Assembly: GCA_050747525.1 (NCBI GenBank)
Contig: JBOGOC010000091.1
Span: forward strand, 62,001-126,000
Direction of reading: 5' to 3'
Length of the DNA stretch: 64,000 bases
Origin: JBOGOC01 sp050747525
GTDB taxonomy: Bacteria > Acidobacteriota > Polarisedimenticolia > JACPZX01 > DASXTC01
The position numbers and the translations under genes were made by a program. This document shows, in pieces, positions 16,615 through 25,478 of the stretch. The notes below the pieces were generated by a model. That model made no database searches and was not told the DNA's origin. It saw only the letters and a list, made by a program, of their open reading frames with translations. The stretch's first letter is position 1. Each line of letters opens with the position of its first letter.

Positions 16615-19017
16615 CTATTCGGTCTTGAGGATGGACAACGGTTCGAGCCGCGACGCGTGTCTGGCCGGCAAGTAGCTCGCGAGCAGCACGGCGCCGCCCA
16701 GGATGCCGGCCGCCACGACGAGCGTTCCGACGTCCCATGTGCCGACTCCGAAGAGCATCCCCTGCAGCAGCCGACCAGCCGCCAGCGCCCCTGCGAGGCC
16801 GAGCGAAAGGCCGATCGCGGCGAGCCGGAGGCCGCGCCCGACCACGAGCCGAAGCACATCCGCCGGGCCGGCTCCGAGCGCCATCCGGACCGCCACTTCC
16901 GGAAGTCTCTGGGTGACGCCGTAGGACATCACTCCGTATGTGCCGATCGTCGCCAGGATCAGCGCGAGTCCCGCGAAGACCGCGATCAGGGTCACGCCCA
17001 GACGGCGGGGCCCCAGCGTCTCCGCCTGGATGCCTTCCATCGTTCTCACCTCGGTGAGCGGCAGGCTCGGGTCGAGGGACCAGACGGCATGCTCCGCCGG
17101 CCGGACCAGGGACAGGGGCTCACTCGACGATTTCACGACCACGCTCAGCCAGGGCCATGGGTCCTGAGCGTGCGGGAGATAGAATTCCGGCTCGGCCGGG
17201 CTATCGAGGCCGAACTGCCTCGCGTCACCGGCGACGCCGACGATCTGCCGGGGCACGCCGCCCGCGCGGCTCGGAACGAACCATTCCCCGAGGGCCTCCT
17301 GGCCGGGGAAATAGCGCTGGGCGAAGCTCTCGTTGACGATCGCCACCGCCGGGCTGGTCGGGGTGTCCTGGTCAGAGAAGTCGCGCCCTCGCACGGGAAT
17401 GCCCAGAGCACGGAAGTATCCGGGGCTCACGGCCCTGTCCTGAGCCGACCGCTCCTGACCAGGGATGGGCGCCTCGTTTCCCAGGCGGAAGCTGTTGCTG
17501 TGATCGTCTCCGCTCAGGGGAAGGCGGGATGCCAGCCCGGCAACCTCGACTCCGGGAATCGCCTCGAGGCGCTCGCGCAGCCGCCGGTAGAAGTCCACGA
17601 CGTAGGCCGTATCCGCCTCGCGGGCTGGTGGCAGGCCGATGTGGAAGCTCAGGACGCCTTCGAGGCGCACGCCCGATTCCACCGCGGCAAGCTTGGTGAA
17701 GCTTCTGGCCAGGAGCCCGGCCGCGCTGAGCAGCACGATCGCCATGGCTGTCTGCGCGACAACCAGGCCTCCACGGAGGCGGTCATGAGATTGTGTGGCC
17801 GTCCGGCCCCCACCGCCCTGCCTGAGCTGGTTGTAGAGATCTGGCTGAAGAACGTGAAGCAGCGGAGCCAATCCGACAAGGATACCCGTGAAGAGAGTGA
17901 CCATCACCGCGAAACCGAGCACGCGCAGGTCAAGCGTCACCTCCACCATGCGCGGCAGTCGCTCGCCGAGGGAGTCCCGCAAGGCATCGAGGGCCAGGGA
18001 GGAGGCGAGGACTCCCACCGTGCCCCCGATGGCGGCGAGCACGAGGCTCTCGATCACCACGAGCCGCGCAATGCGGCCGATGCTTGCGCCGAGGGCCGTC
18101 CGCACCGCGAACTCGCGCCGCCTGCCGGATGCCCGGCCCAGCGTCAGGTTTGCGACGTTGGTGCAGGCGATCAGGAGCACCGCTCCGGCCGCCGCCATCA
18201 TCAGGAGCAACGAGGATCGCACGGGACCAACGATGCGCTCGTGGAGCGGGATGAGCTGGATACCAAATCCGTCGTAGGCCTCGGGGTAGGCTTCGGAGAG
18301 TGAGGACTCGACCGTCAGGAGCTCCGCCCTCGCCGCGCTGATGTGGACTCCAGGCCGGAGGCGGCCGATGGCCGATAGGTGGCGAGCACGGCGTGCACCG
18401 TGTTCGTGATCCAGGGCCGTCGTGACCCAGTAGTCGGCACCGGCCGGGTAGGCGAACCCCCGCGGCATGATGCCGATGACCTCGAACCGACTTCCGTCGA
18501 GTGCGAGCTCGCGCCCGAGGGTGCCCTGTTCGGCGGCGAACCGGCGACGCCAGAGGGCATCGCCAAGGACGATCGTCTTCGGCCCCCCGGGCCGATGCTC
18601 ATCGGGGGTAAAGGCCCGGCCCAGGACGGGCTGGACGCGCAACGTCTGGAAGAATCCTCCCGATACAGCGGCCCCCTCGAGTCGCTCCGGGCGGCCGTCG
18701 CCGCTCAGATCAAGCGACCAGGGGCCGTAGAGCGCGATGTTCTCGAACGAATCAAGGTCCGTCCACATATCGAGGGTCGGGTGCGCGATGCTTCGAAGCT
18801 CACCCGACCCGGGAGCCGTCTCGAAGACACGGACGAGCCGTCCCGAATCCTCATAGGGGAGCGGCCGGAGCACGACGCCGTCCACGATGCTCCAAATCAG
18901 CGTGTTGGCGCCAATTCCCAGCGCCAGCGTGAGGATGGCCATGGCCGCATAGCCTGGAGCCGCATGCAGCGAGCGGAGCGTGTGCTGGAGATCACGAACG
19001 ATCAAGGACATCTCCAC
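16615..19017 (-). CDS. ADOP/MacB-type ABC transporter permease
   Basis: An 800-residue inner-membrane protein with two repeats of the MacB periplasmic core plus FtsX domain. TM1 is near residues 20-45 (AILTLALGIGANTLIWSIVD), followed by a periplasmic domain, three helices near 270-395 and a second periplasmic domain with IVGVAGDARQFGLDSPAEPEFY. The last three helices end in VLLASYLPARHASRLEPLSILKTE. This double permease without its own ATPase is typical of Acidobacteriota. Such proteins may act in envelope export or mechanotransmission with an unlinked ATPase. It lacks the RRLxxLWxRxR N-terminal extension and the adjacent PadR gene that the second copy (28503-30995) has. The start may be Met 19017 or 19011. 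The 208 bp upstream hold no clear feature. Confidence 0.85.
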   Translation of the reverse strand: MEMSLIVRDLQHTLRSLHAAPGYAAMAILTLALGIGANTLIWSIVDGVVLRPLPYEDSGRLVRVFETAPGSGELRSIAHPTLDMWTDLDSFENIALYGPWSLDLSGDGRPERLEGAAVSGGFFQTLRVQPVLGRAFTPDEHRPGGPKTIVLGDALWRRRFAAEQGTLGRELALDGSRFEVIGIMPRGFAYPAGADYWVTTALDHEHGARRARHLSAIGRLRPGVHISAARAELLTVESSLSEAYPEAYDGFGIQLIPLHERIVGPVRSSLLLMMAAAGAVLLIACTNVANLTLGRASGRRREFAVRTALGASIGRIARLVVIESLVLAAIGGTVGVLASSLALDALRDSLGERLPRMVEVTLDLRVLGFAVMVTLFTGILVGLAPLLHVLQPDLYNQLRQGGGGRTATQSHDRLRGGLVVAQTAMAIVLLSAAGLLARSFTKLAAVESGVRLEGVLSFHIGLPPAREADTAYVVDFYRRLRERLEAIPGVEVAGLASRLPLSGDDHSNSFRLGNEAPIPGQERSAQDRAVSPGYFRALGIPVRGRDFSDQDTPTSPAVAIVNESFAQRYFPGQEALGEWFVPSRAGGVPRQIVGVAGDARQFGLDSPAEPEFYLPHAQDPWPWLSVVVKSSSEPLSLVRPAEHAVWSLDPSLPLTEVRTMEGIQAETLGPRRLGVTLIAVFAGLALILATIGTYGVMSYGVTQRLPEVAVRMALGAGPADVLRLVVGRGLRLAAIGLSLGLAGALAAGRLLQGMLFGVGTWDVGTLVVAAGILGGAVLLASYLPARHASRLEPLSILKTE

Positions 19018-19225
19018 CTCCCCGTATCACCGGATGCGACCGGTGAGCCTGACGCCAATGACAATCAAGACGCATGCCATCGGTGGCACGAGGGTCATGG
19101 CCGCGGTGGGCGTGCTCGTTGTCCGATCCTGGGAACGGTCGTCCCACGGACGGACAGTCAAGGAGCGAGTGCGGGCGCCGGTCCGGCCGGATGTCAGCGA
19201 AGATGTCAATCGAAGCCGGGGCCGC

Positions 19226-20431
19226 TCAAGGGGTCGGGCGGCCGTGGAAGACGAAGACGCGGGGCGCGTTCCCGCCACCGGTGTTGACAGAGTCGCGGGC
19301 GATGAGGTCGCCCAGGCCGTCTCCGTTCACGTCTCCGGCCGCGGCAAGTGAAACGAACGCGATGTTGACCGGCTCCACCCTGAAGACCGCCGTCGTCGAA
19401 AGCCCGGCCGGGCCTCCGGGATGGACGCTCAGTGCCCATCCCCCGGTAATGAAAGGAACGACGACGTCGTCGAACCCGTCACCGTTGAAGTCACCCAGCG
19501 CGTGGGGAGTTGTATGGGCCAACGCGAGCTGGGCTGATTGCGGGCTCACGCCTGAAGTACGCCCGCGCGCGCGCCAGTAAAGGTTCTCCAGCACATCGCC
19601 GCTCAACGACAGCACCAGGTCACCGAGCCCGTCGTCGTCCACGTCGCCGGCAGAGACGGCGTAAACCAGCGTTTCCGATCCTTTGAAGAGGCTCTTGCGC
19701 TTCCCCAGCCCGCCCGCGGAACCGAAGAACAGGGTCACGTCATAGTCCTGGAAGAACTGCGAGCCATCCAGCTCGGTGAGCCAGCTCAACACGTAGTCGT
19801 CGTAGCCATCTCCGTTGACATCCTCGAAGGCAGCCTGGACAAGACCACCATCGGCCCCCACTGCCACCGTCAGCACTGCCGAAGGCGTGGCAGGGAGTCC
19901 GGCCGGCGATCCGTGGAAGACATGAACGTCGGTCACTGTCGCAAAGACAGCCAGGTCGGCGAACCCGTCCGCGTTGACGTCCCCGGCCTTTGGAGAGCCG
20001 CCCGTCAGCGTCCAGGATGTGGGGACAGGGCCGGCGGGCGTGCCGAGGTGGAGCCTCCCGCCCACGATAACGTCATCGAATCCGTCGCCATTGACGTCGG
20101 CGGCCGGGGAGGCCAGGGAAAGCCGTGCCTGGGCAGCGTTCCCCTCCAGTATCCAGTCGGGGGCCGCCGACAGCCCTGTGGGGGATCCGCGATGGAATGT
20201 GACCCGCCCTGAATTGATGAAAGCCCCGTCATAGTCGGCGTCACCAATGGCGACATCGTCGTACCCGTCTCCGTCGACATCTCCGGCCGGAGAGAACTGC
20301 CCGAAGGTCCCCGTGGGCTGCTCTCCCAGGACGATCCAGTCGGCGCTGTCGGGGGGCAGGGTCGTCTGCGCCAGTGAAGGCGCGCTCGAGACGAAGAGAA
20401 CCGAGGCGAGGACGATGGCAGAATTGCGCAT
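19226..20431 (-). CDS. Secreted FG-GAP (integrin-alpha-like) seven-bladed propeller
   Basis: A 401-residue secreted protein. The signal peptide is MRNSAIVLASVLFVSSAPSLAQ. Seven calcium-loop FG-GAP/VCBS motifs follow at roughly 50-residue intervals: DVDGDGYDD, DVNGDGFDD, DVNADGFAD, DVNGDGYDD, DVDDDGLGD, DFNGDGFDD and DVNGDGLGD, most followed by a hydrophobic V/I-stretch. Seven copies match a closed seven-bladed propeller, and no other domain is present. Such proteins usually bind carbohydrate or protein ligands at the surface; no enzymatic motif is seen. It has its own start region, and the neighbouring genes are unrelated. GGAGG lies before the ATG at 20431. Confidence 0.8.
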   Translation of the reverse strand: MRNSAIVLASVLFVSSAPSLAQTTLPPDSADWIVLGEQPTGTFGQFSPAGDVDGDGYDDVAIGDADYDGAFINSGRVTFHRGSPTGLSAAPDWILEGNAAQARLSLASPAADVNGDGFDDVIVGGRLHLGTPAGPVPTSWTLTGGSPKAGDVNADGFADLAVFATVTDVHVFHGSPAGLPATPSAVLTVAVGADGGLVQAAFEDVNGDGYDDYVLSWLTELDGSQFFQDYDVTLFFGSAGGLGKRKSLFKGSETLVYAVSAGDVDDDGLGDLVLSLSGDVLENLYWRARGRTSGVSPQSAQLALAHTTPHALGDFNGDGFDDVVVPFITGGWALSVHPGGPAGLSTTAVFRVEPVNIAFVSLAAAGDVNGDGLGDLIARDSVNTGGGNAPRVFVFHGRPTP

Positions 20432-20555
20432 GGCAGGGCCTCCTTTGCGGATTGATCCTGCCCCTTATGTACGCCGAGTCTCCCTGGCCGGCAATGATAG
20501 GGCGAGTTTTCCTCTCACCTGACCGATTTGCCGGGAGCTCGCAGGGCGGCCGGGC

Positions 20556-21143
20556 TCAGGCCAGCAGGCCGTCCACGGCCGCGTCGATGACCTGGCCGAT
20601 CAGCATGTCGCAGTCGGCCCAGGCGAACCCCGGACGCATCACCAGGAGCGACGTGATCCCGTGGCCGCCGCCCAGAGAGCCTGGCTGGCGGCGTCGACGT
20701 CCATGCGGCGGAACCGCTTCTCGTCCATGCACCGCTGCACGAGCGACCGTAGGCGCTCGTAGGTGAAGTGGGGCTTGAGCGGGCGCTCCTGCCCCGGGCG
20801 GCGCAGGAGGAAGGCGAACTCGTAAGCCCTCGGGTTGGAGACGCCGAACTGCACGTAGGCGCGCCCCGCCTTGCGCACCAGCTCGACGGGAGCGTCGCTC
20901 TTGGCCGCTTCCACCTGCTTCCGCAGGGCCCGGGCGAGCTGCTCGAAGCTCTCCTCCACCAGGCAGTCGAAGAGCGCTTCCTTGGCCTTGCGAGCAGCCG
21001 ACCTTCTCGGCGAGCTTGCGCATGGAGACCCCCTCGTAGCCGTCCAGGACGAAGGCCTCGCGGGCGGCATCCAGGATTTCGCGCCGGAGCAGATCCCTGT
21101 AACGCTCGCGGGGGCTCGCACGTTCTGCTCGATGTCGGTTCAT
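20556..21143 (-). pseudogene. TetR-family repressor gene broken by two frameshifts
   Basis: The pieces assemble to a TetR protein but not in one frame. Residues 1-50 (RREILDAAREAFVLDGYEGVS, MRKLAEKVGCS) are the first part of the helix-turn-helix. The frame then shifts near 20990-21000, and about ten codons of the recognition helix (normally P-G-T-hydrophobic-Y-x-Y/H-F) are missing; KEALFDCLVEESFEQ resumes in another frame. A second shift near 20665, a one-base deletion after LWAAA, is followed by GITSLLVMRPGF to the stop at 20556. Loss of the recognition helix would abolish DNA binding. It is divergent from the C45/LRR gene, with two TetR-type operators between them. Decay or assembly error are both possible; the missing helix favours real decay. 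Confidence 0.75.
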
Positions 21144-21174
21144 GACCGTCGGTTGTGATACTGACCATCGGTCA
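21143..21174. promoter_or_regulatory. Pair of TetR-type operators
   Basis: TGACCATCGGTCA (21162-21174) is a 13-bp inverted repeat of form TGACC-N3-GGTCA. A near copy, TGACCGTCGGTTG, lies at 21143-21155. They sit between the start of the broken TetR gene and the start of the C45/LRR gene, where an autoregulating repressor of both would bind. Confidence 0.6.
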
Positions 21175-21205
21175 CAAGAGCAAGGTCAGATGGAGGTCCC
21201 TTTCC

Positions 21206-23293
21206 ATGCCGCATCGCCTCGCGCATTCGATCCCACCTCTCTGCCTCGTCCTCATTCTTTCAGTCGCCGGCTGTCTCTCTCCCGCCGGCTGCCTTTTCGC
21301 CGCGGCCTCGGACAACGTCATCCAGAGTGACCGCGTCATCGCCGGCGGGCCCGATGCCTCTCTGGAGGTCCGCCACCTGGTCCTGCGCGGGACGAACGAG
21401 CAGATCGGCCGCGCGCTGGCGGAGATCGCGAAGGAGCGCTACGACACCCGTCTCGATCCCCGCGACCCCCTGGAGACACGCGCGCAGCGCAGGTTCCTGG
21501 AGCGCAACTACCCGATCCTCCTCGACCGCATGGGCGGGGTGGCGGCGGCGTTCGGCAAATCGATCGAGGATGATGGCTGGGACTTCACGACGCTCATGTT
21601 CACCGACCTGCGGGCCGGCTGCTCCATCGCGCACCTGCCGCCGTCCTCCACCGCGAACGGCAAGAGCGTCGTGAGCCGTGACTACGACTTCACGACCGGC
21701 ACCCTCGGCTACAAATTCCTGCCGCCCGGGATGCTGCACCCGACCTCGCGCCCGTACCTGGTCGAGATGTACCCCGATCAAGGACACGCCTCGATCGCGA
21801 TGGTGGCGTACGACCTGCTGAGCGGAGTGCTCGACGGCATCAATTCCGAAGGTCTCACCGTGACCTTGGCCTTGGACGACGAAATCTTCAGCGGGCTGCC
21901 GAACGAGCCGACGCGGGGCCCGGCCGTGGGCCTGAGCGAGCTGCAGACCCTGCGCCTGCTCCTCGACACATGCGCCACCGTCGAGGAGGCGAAGGAGACG
22001 CTGCGCGCGACCAAGCAGTACTACCAGTACGTCCCCATCCATTACCTGATCGCCGACCGCACCGGCAAGGCATTCGTCTGGGAGTACTCCGAGTCGCACA
22101 ACAAGGAGTACATCATCGAGAGCCCGGGTCAGCCGCTGGTCATGACGAACTTCACCCTCCACAAGCACCTGGAGGAGGGGAAGCCGCCATCGGCGGAGAA
22201 GGCGAGGGGGAGCTGCAAACGGTACGCATACCTGAGCGAGAAGCTCGCGACGGGGAATCTCGACGACAAGGTCATCCGAGGCTTCCACCAGAGCGTGGAT
22301 GCGCAGATGTCGCAGGCCGCCGACCCGACCGGCCCGCCGGAGCGCACCTTCTGGCACGCCTTCTACTACCCGGAGGACCGCCGGGTGCGCCTGAGCTACT
22401 ACCTCAGGGACGAGCCATACCCCGGAGATGACCGCTTCGTGCGCCCGGTCCGGACCGACTACCTGGAGTTCCGGCTGGAGCCGACGGAAGGCGCCCAGCC
22501 CGGAGCACAAGCTCGGTCCGCAACGCCTGCCGCTCCGCCCCCGCCGGACCGCTCCGCATCCACGGACGCCCAGGCGGCGATCGAGACGGCGGGGGGCACG
22601 GTCAAGCGCGAAGGGAAGCGCGTCGTCAGCGTGGGCCTCGGCAAGGTGAGCGACCTCGAGACCGTCCTTCCGCTCCTCACCCGGCTGCCCGACCTCGAGG
22701 AGGTGGGTCTAGGAAACCCGGCCGCGACCGTGGCCCACGTTCGCGCGCTCCGGGGATTGCCCAAGCTCCGGAGCCTCGGGCTCATGGGAGCGCCCATCGG
22801 CGACGAAGCGCTCGAGGTCCTGGGGAGTCTGACGGCATTGAGCGTCCTGAACATCTCAGGGACGAAGGTGACCGACGCCGGCCTCGCGCACTTGAAGGGC
22901 CTTGCCAAGCTCGAGTACCTCGGGCTCAAGGAGACCGCCGTGACCGACGCGGGCCTCGCCCACCTGAAGGACCTGGGCGGCCTCAACCAGCTCAACCTCG
23001 CCGACACCAGAGTGACCGACGCCGGCCTGGTGCACCTCGCCGGCTTGAGGCGGCTCGAGTCGATCAACCTCTCGAACGACCACGTGACCGACGTCGGCCT
23101 CGAGCACCTGGCCCGCCTGCCCGGTCTCGCCGGCATCAATCTCACGGGGACGAAGGTCACCGATGCCGGCCTCGTCCACCTGAAGCAGCTCTCGAAACTG
23201 ACCAAGCTCAACCTGACGGGGACCCCTGTCACCGAGCAAGGGGTCAAGGAGGCGAAGAAGTTCCTGCCCTTCTGGGCCACGGTGACGAGGTAG
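21206..23293 (+). CDS. C45-like Ntn amidohydrolase fused to leucine-rich repeats
   Basis: A 695-residue exported protein. Residues 1-35 are a signal peptide, with possible lipobox LSVAGC. About residues 40-420 match the acyl-CoA:6-APA acyltransferase/phospholipase-B-like (C45) Ntn-hydrolase fold. The predicted nucleophile is Cys139 (LRAGCS), with SVVSRDYDF about 20 residues later and ADRTGKAFVWEYS further on. A Pro/Ala linker (about 430-450) leads to LRRs of the V-T-D-A-G-L-x-H-L type, repeated about every 24 residues to the end. The start at 21206 has GGAGGT 8 nt upstream; the earlier start at 21155 would overlap an operator. Regulation by the adjacent TetR gene is likely but that gene is broken. 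The LRR part probably determines substrate or partner. The fusion is unusual. Confidence 0.8.
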   Translation: MPHRLAHSIPPLCLVLILSVAGCLSPAGCLFAAASDNVIQSDRVIAGGPDASLEVRHLVLRGTNEQIGRALAEIAKERYDTRLDPRDPLETRAQRRFLERNYPILLDRMGGVAAAFGKSIEDDGWDFTTLMFTDLRAGCSIAHLPPSSTANGKSVVSRDYDFTTGTLGYKFLPPGMLHPTSRPYLVEMYPDQGHASIAMVAYDLLSGVLDGINSEGLTVTLALDDEIFSGLPNEPTRGPAVGLSELQTLRLLLDTCATVEEAKETLRATKQYYQYVPIHYLIADRTGKAFVWEYSESHNKEYIIESPGQPLVMTNFTLHKHLEEGKPPSAEKARGSCKRYAYLSEKLATGNLDDKVIRGFHQSVDAQMSQAADPTGPPERTFWHAFYYPEDRRVRLSYYLRDEPYPGDDRFVRPVRTDYLEFRLEPTEGAQPGAQARSATPAAPPPPDRSASTDAQAAIETAGGTVKREGKRVVSVGLGKVSDLETVLPLLTRLPDLEEVGLGNPAATVAHVRALRGLPKLRSLGLMGAPIGDEALEVLGSLTALSVLNISGTKVTDAGLAHLKGLAKLEYLGLKETAVTDAGLAHLKDLGGLNQLNLADTRVTDAGLVHLAGLRRLESINLSNDHVTDVGLEHLARLPGLAGINLTGTKVTDAGLVHLKQLSKLTKLNLTGTPVTEQGVKEAKKFLPFWATVTR

Positions 23294-23311
23294 AGACGAC
23301 GAAGACAGGAT

Positions 23312-23857
23312 CTACCGCGGGCGGTGCAGCCCTTCGTGGACGAGGACGATCGACTCGATTCCGACGTCGTTGCCGTCCGCATTCAGCTCCGGGCCCGACA
23401 CCTTGCTCGGCCAGGCCCCGGTCAGGTTCCATGCGGCGACCTCGACGCCCGCACGATTCAGCATCCGGATCGTCGCCTGGGATCGGAATCCCCCCTCACC
23501 GGAGATGACATCCTCGCGCCAGTTCCAGAGCATCAAATCGGAAGAGATGCCTCGCTTCAAGGTGATGTCACCGTACTTGACTCGTCCAGGGAGTTTCCGG
23601 ACGATGCCTGTCTCCCCACCCTCGCGGAATTCGATCACCTCGGTTTCGGAGCTGAGCCCTTCACACGCGGTGAAGTACCCGGTTACGACGCCATCACGCT
23701 CGAGGGCGTAGACGAAGCCAGCTGGAATCCGCAACAGTGACTCGGCCGACTCCAGATTCGTGGGCGTCTCCTCCAGACCCATCGTGGCCGTGATGGCCGC
23801 GACGAGCACCGCGGACAAGAGGATTGCGACTTGCTTCCGTGCCTTCGTCCAGGTCAT
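23312..23857 (-). CDS. Membrane-anchored contractile-tail tube-like protein
   Basis: A 181-residue protein. Residues 9-27 (VAILLSAVLVAAITATM) form a signal anchor. About residues 45-178 match the T4 gp19/Pvc1/Afp1 inner-tube family of contractile injection systems: GYFTACEGLSSETEVIEFRE, then GIVRKLPGRVKYGDITLKRG, ELNADGNDVGIESIVLVHEG at the end, and a W-N-W core. Tube proteins normally lack any export signal. No sheath, baseplate, spike or ATPase gene is nearby, so this is an orphan, probably repurposed at the membrane. The start at 23857 has GAGGAGG in front; the frame is open to 23899. It converges with the C45/LRR gene across 18 bp. Confidence 0.8.
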   Translation of the reverse strand: MTWTKARKQVAILLSAVLVAAITATMGLEETPTNLESAESLLRIPAGFVYALERDGVVTGYFTACEGLSSETEVIEFREGGETGIVRKLPGRVKYGDITLKRGISSDLMLWNWREDVISGEGGFRSQATIRMLNRAGVEVAAWNLTGAWPSKVSGPELNADGNDVGIESIVLVHEGLHRPR

Positions 23858-23974
23858 GAGAGCCTCCTCGCCGTGCAATGGGAGCGCCTCGTGGGACACT
23901 GAGAGAGACGCGCCGATTGCACGAGTCTACGCCTGCTCAAACAGCACAATCCAGCACGTTTCCTTGCTCGTGCT

Positions 23975-24781
23975 TCAGCCGCGCGACCACGTTCTGGTGA
24001 CCGCCCCAATAGAGCCGGCCCAGGCCTGAGCACGAATGACGAGTCTCGTCACCGCCGTGACGACACACAGCGCCATGCGCAAGGGGAACACGCCGTTGCC
24101 TGATGAACAGTCGGGGCTCGCAGCCGCATAGGACCGTGCCGCCTTGGCGGTCAATTGCATGGCCTGCGGCAGCGACGCAGATGCTGTCAGAAAACTTGGC
24201 AAGCCCGCGGACAGATCCTGTGGGTAGTCCACCACGTCGTCGATGATCTGGCACTGCATCACGATCCGGCAGAGCGTATCCACATCGTTGTCGTGGCGAG
24301 TCGCCCGGATCTCCTCGTCGAGACACTCGGAGTTCCGCGCGACCGCGGTCGCCGTCGCAAAGCACAGCCGCACGACCGCCTCGCGGTACGAACGAACTTC
24401 GTCGAAGCGCCGGTGGTCTCCACCGATGGACGGGCGCCGGCTTTCAAGGTCTCGAAGCCGGCTGAGATATGCCTCGATGTACGACCCCAGGCCGGTCTTC
24501 TCCAACCGCTGCCGGAGCGCCAGGTATTCCGCCGCGCACAGATTCTTGTGATCCCAGGCCGCATTTGCGCACGCCTCGAAATCCAGGAGCATGGCCAGCT
24601 CGCCGATTCTCTTGCGTGGCAACGGCCGCGAATGGCGAAGCACATGCAGCGTGTCGAGCGCGACGATGCACAGGACTCGTAACGGAGTCCTGGGTGATGC
24701 GCGGAAGAAGAGCGGCAGACCGCGCAGGAGGCATGCGAGCGACACGAGGCTGGCCCGGAGTCGCCCGACTCGGTCAGACAT
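23975..24781 (-). CDS. Class I isoprenoid-synthase-like helical protein
   Basis: A 268-residue all-helical protein. The clearest mark is an Asp-rich helix near residue 205 (MQCQIIDDVVDYPQDLSAG, then LPSFLTA), like the metal-binding motif of squalene/phytoene-synthase-type enzymes. An upstream helix (RSYREAVVRLCFATATAVA) is also typical of that fold. A second strict DDxxD is not evident, so the enzyme class is uncertain and it may bind rather than condense isoprenoid diphosphates. ATG 24781 overlaps the end of the metallophosphoesterase gene by 8 bp. It is the last gene of a four-gene minus-strand operon with a DUF2236 oxygenase, YjbQ and a phosphoesterase; this context favours lipid/isoprenoid metabolism. 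Confidence 0.5.
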   Translation of the reverse strand: MSDRVGRLRASLVSLACLLRGLPLFFRASPRTPLRVLCIVALDTLHVLRHSRPLPRKRIGELAMLLDFEACANAAWDHKNLCAAEYLALRQRLEKTGLGSYIEAYLSRLRDLESRRPSIGGDHRRFDEVRSYREAVVRLCFATATAVARNSECLDEEIRATRHDNDVDTLCRIVMQCQIIDDVVDYPQDLSAGLPSFLTASASLPQAMQLTAKAARSYAAASPDCSSGNGVFPLRMALCVVTAVTRLVIRAQAWAGSIGAVTRTWSRG

Positions 24782-25478
24782 GGCACAGCACGACTTCTCG
24801 AGGACACCTCCAGCGAATCGGCACGAGATCGCTGACCCCGCGGCTGACCACCAGCCTTGTCGAGCCACGGTGATGGCTCAGGAAGCAATACGGGTAGAAG
24901 ATCGCCCCCGGAAACAGGCGGTCTCGATACTCCCAGGCGACCAGCTGGCAACCATGAAGGTGCCCGGCCAGGACGAGGTCATAGCCGGCATCGCGGGATG
25001 TCTTCCAGATTCGAGGGTCATGAGCGCACAGGACGCGGACATGCCCGTCGACGTGGGGCGTGGCGTGAGGGCCGGAGACCGCGATCACGCGCCGCCCATG
25101 CGTCACGCGCGCGATGCCATCGTGGATCCATTGCCCCCCGCCGTGCACCACGGCCTCCCGGACGCGGTCGATGCCGACCTGACGGTCATGATTGCCACAA
25201 ATGGCAAGAACCGGCGCGAGTTCGCGGAGTCCGCCAACCAGGTCACTCAGCCTGCTCAACTGGGAGGGACCGTCCAGGAGGTCGCCCCCCAGCAGCACCA
25301 CATCCGGATTGCAGCGAGTCACGGCATCCAGAACCTGCCGGCACAGCGTGTCGGAGCGACCCTTCCTGAGGTGAATGTCGCTGACGTACACCAACCGGCA
25401 TGCGTCGTGCCGCGTCGACAGTCGCTCTTCGCGGACGTGCAGGGGTCGATCCAGCCCGATTTCCAGCGGTCCCTTCAT
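24774..25478 (-). CDS. Calcineurin-like metallophosphoesterase
   Basis: A 234-residue protein with the full set of dinuclear-metal motifs: SDIHL near residue 33, GGDLLDG near 62, GNHD near 96, CAHDPRIW and GHLHG in the second half. The fold resembles YkuE/LpxH-like enzymes that cleave phosphodiester or pyrophosphate bonds of lipid or nucleotide substrates. There is no signal peptide; a hydrophobic C-terminal stretch (FPGAIFYPYCFLSHHRG) may touch the membrane. The start at 25478 overlaps the YjbQ stop (ATGA) and its own stop overlaps the next gene, so translation is coupled. The frame is open to 25970, but that part is the YjbQ shadow. The substrate is unknown. Confidence 0.8.
   Translation of the reverse strand: MKGPLEIGLDRPLHVREERLSTRHDACRLVYVSDIHLRKGRSDTLCRQVLDAVTRCNPDVVLLGGDLLDGPSQLSRLSDLVGGLRELAPVLAICGNHDRQVGIDRVREAVVHGGGQWIHDGIARVTHGRRVIAVSGPHATPHVDGHVRVLCAHDPRIWKTSRDAGYDLVLAGHLHGCQLVAWEYRDRLFPGAIFYPYCFLSHHRGSTRLVVSRGVSDLVPIRWRCPREVVLCHV

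Noticed and set aside
23312..23857. Prophage or complete contractile injection system around the tube gene
   Set aside because: No sheath, spike, baseplate, LysM, AAA+ ATPase or tail-length gene exists in the flanks.
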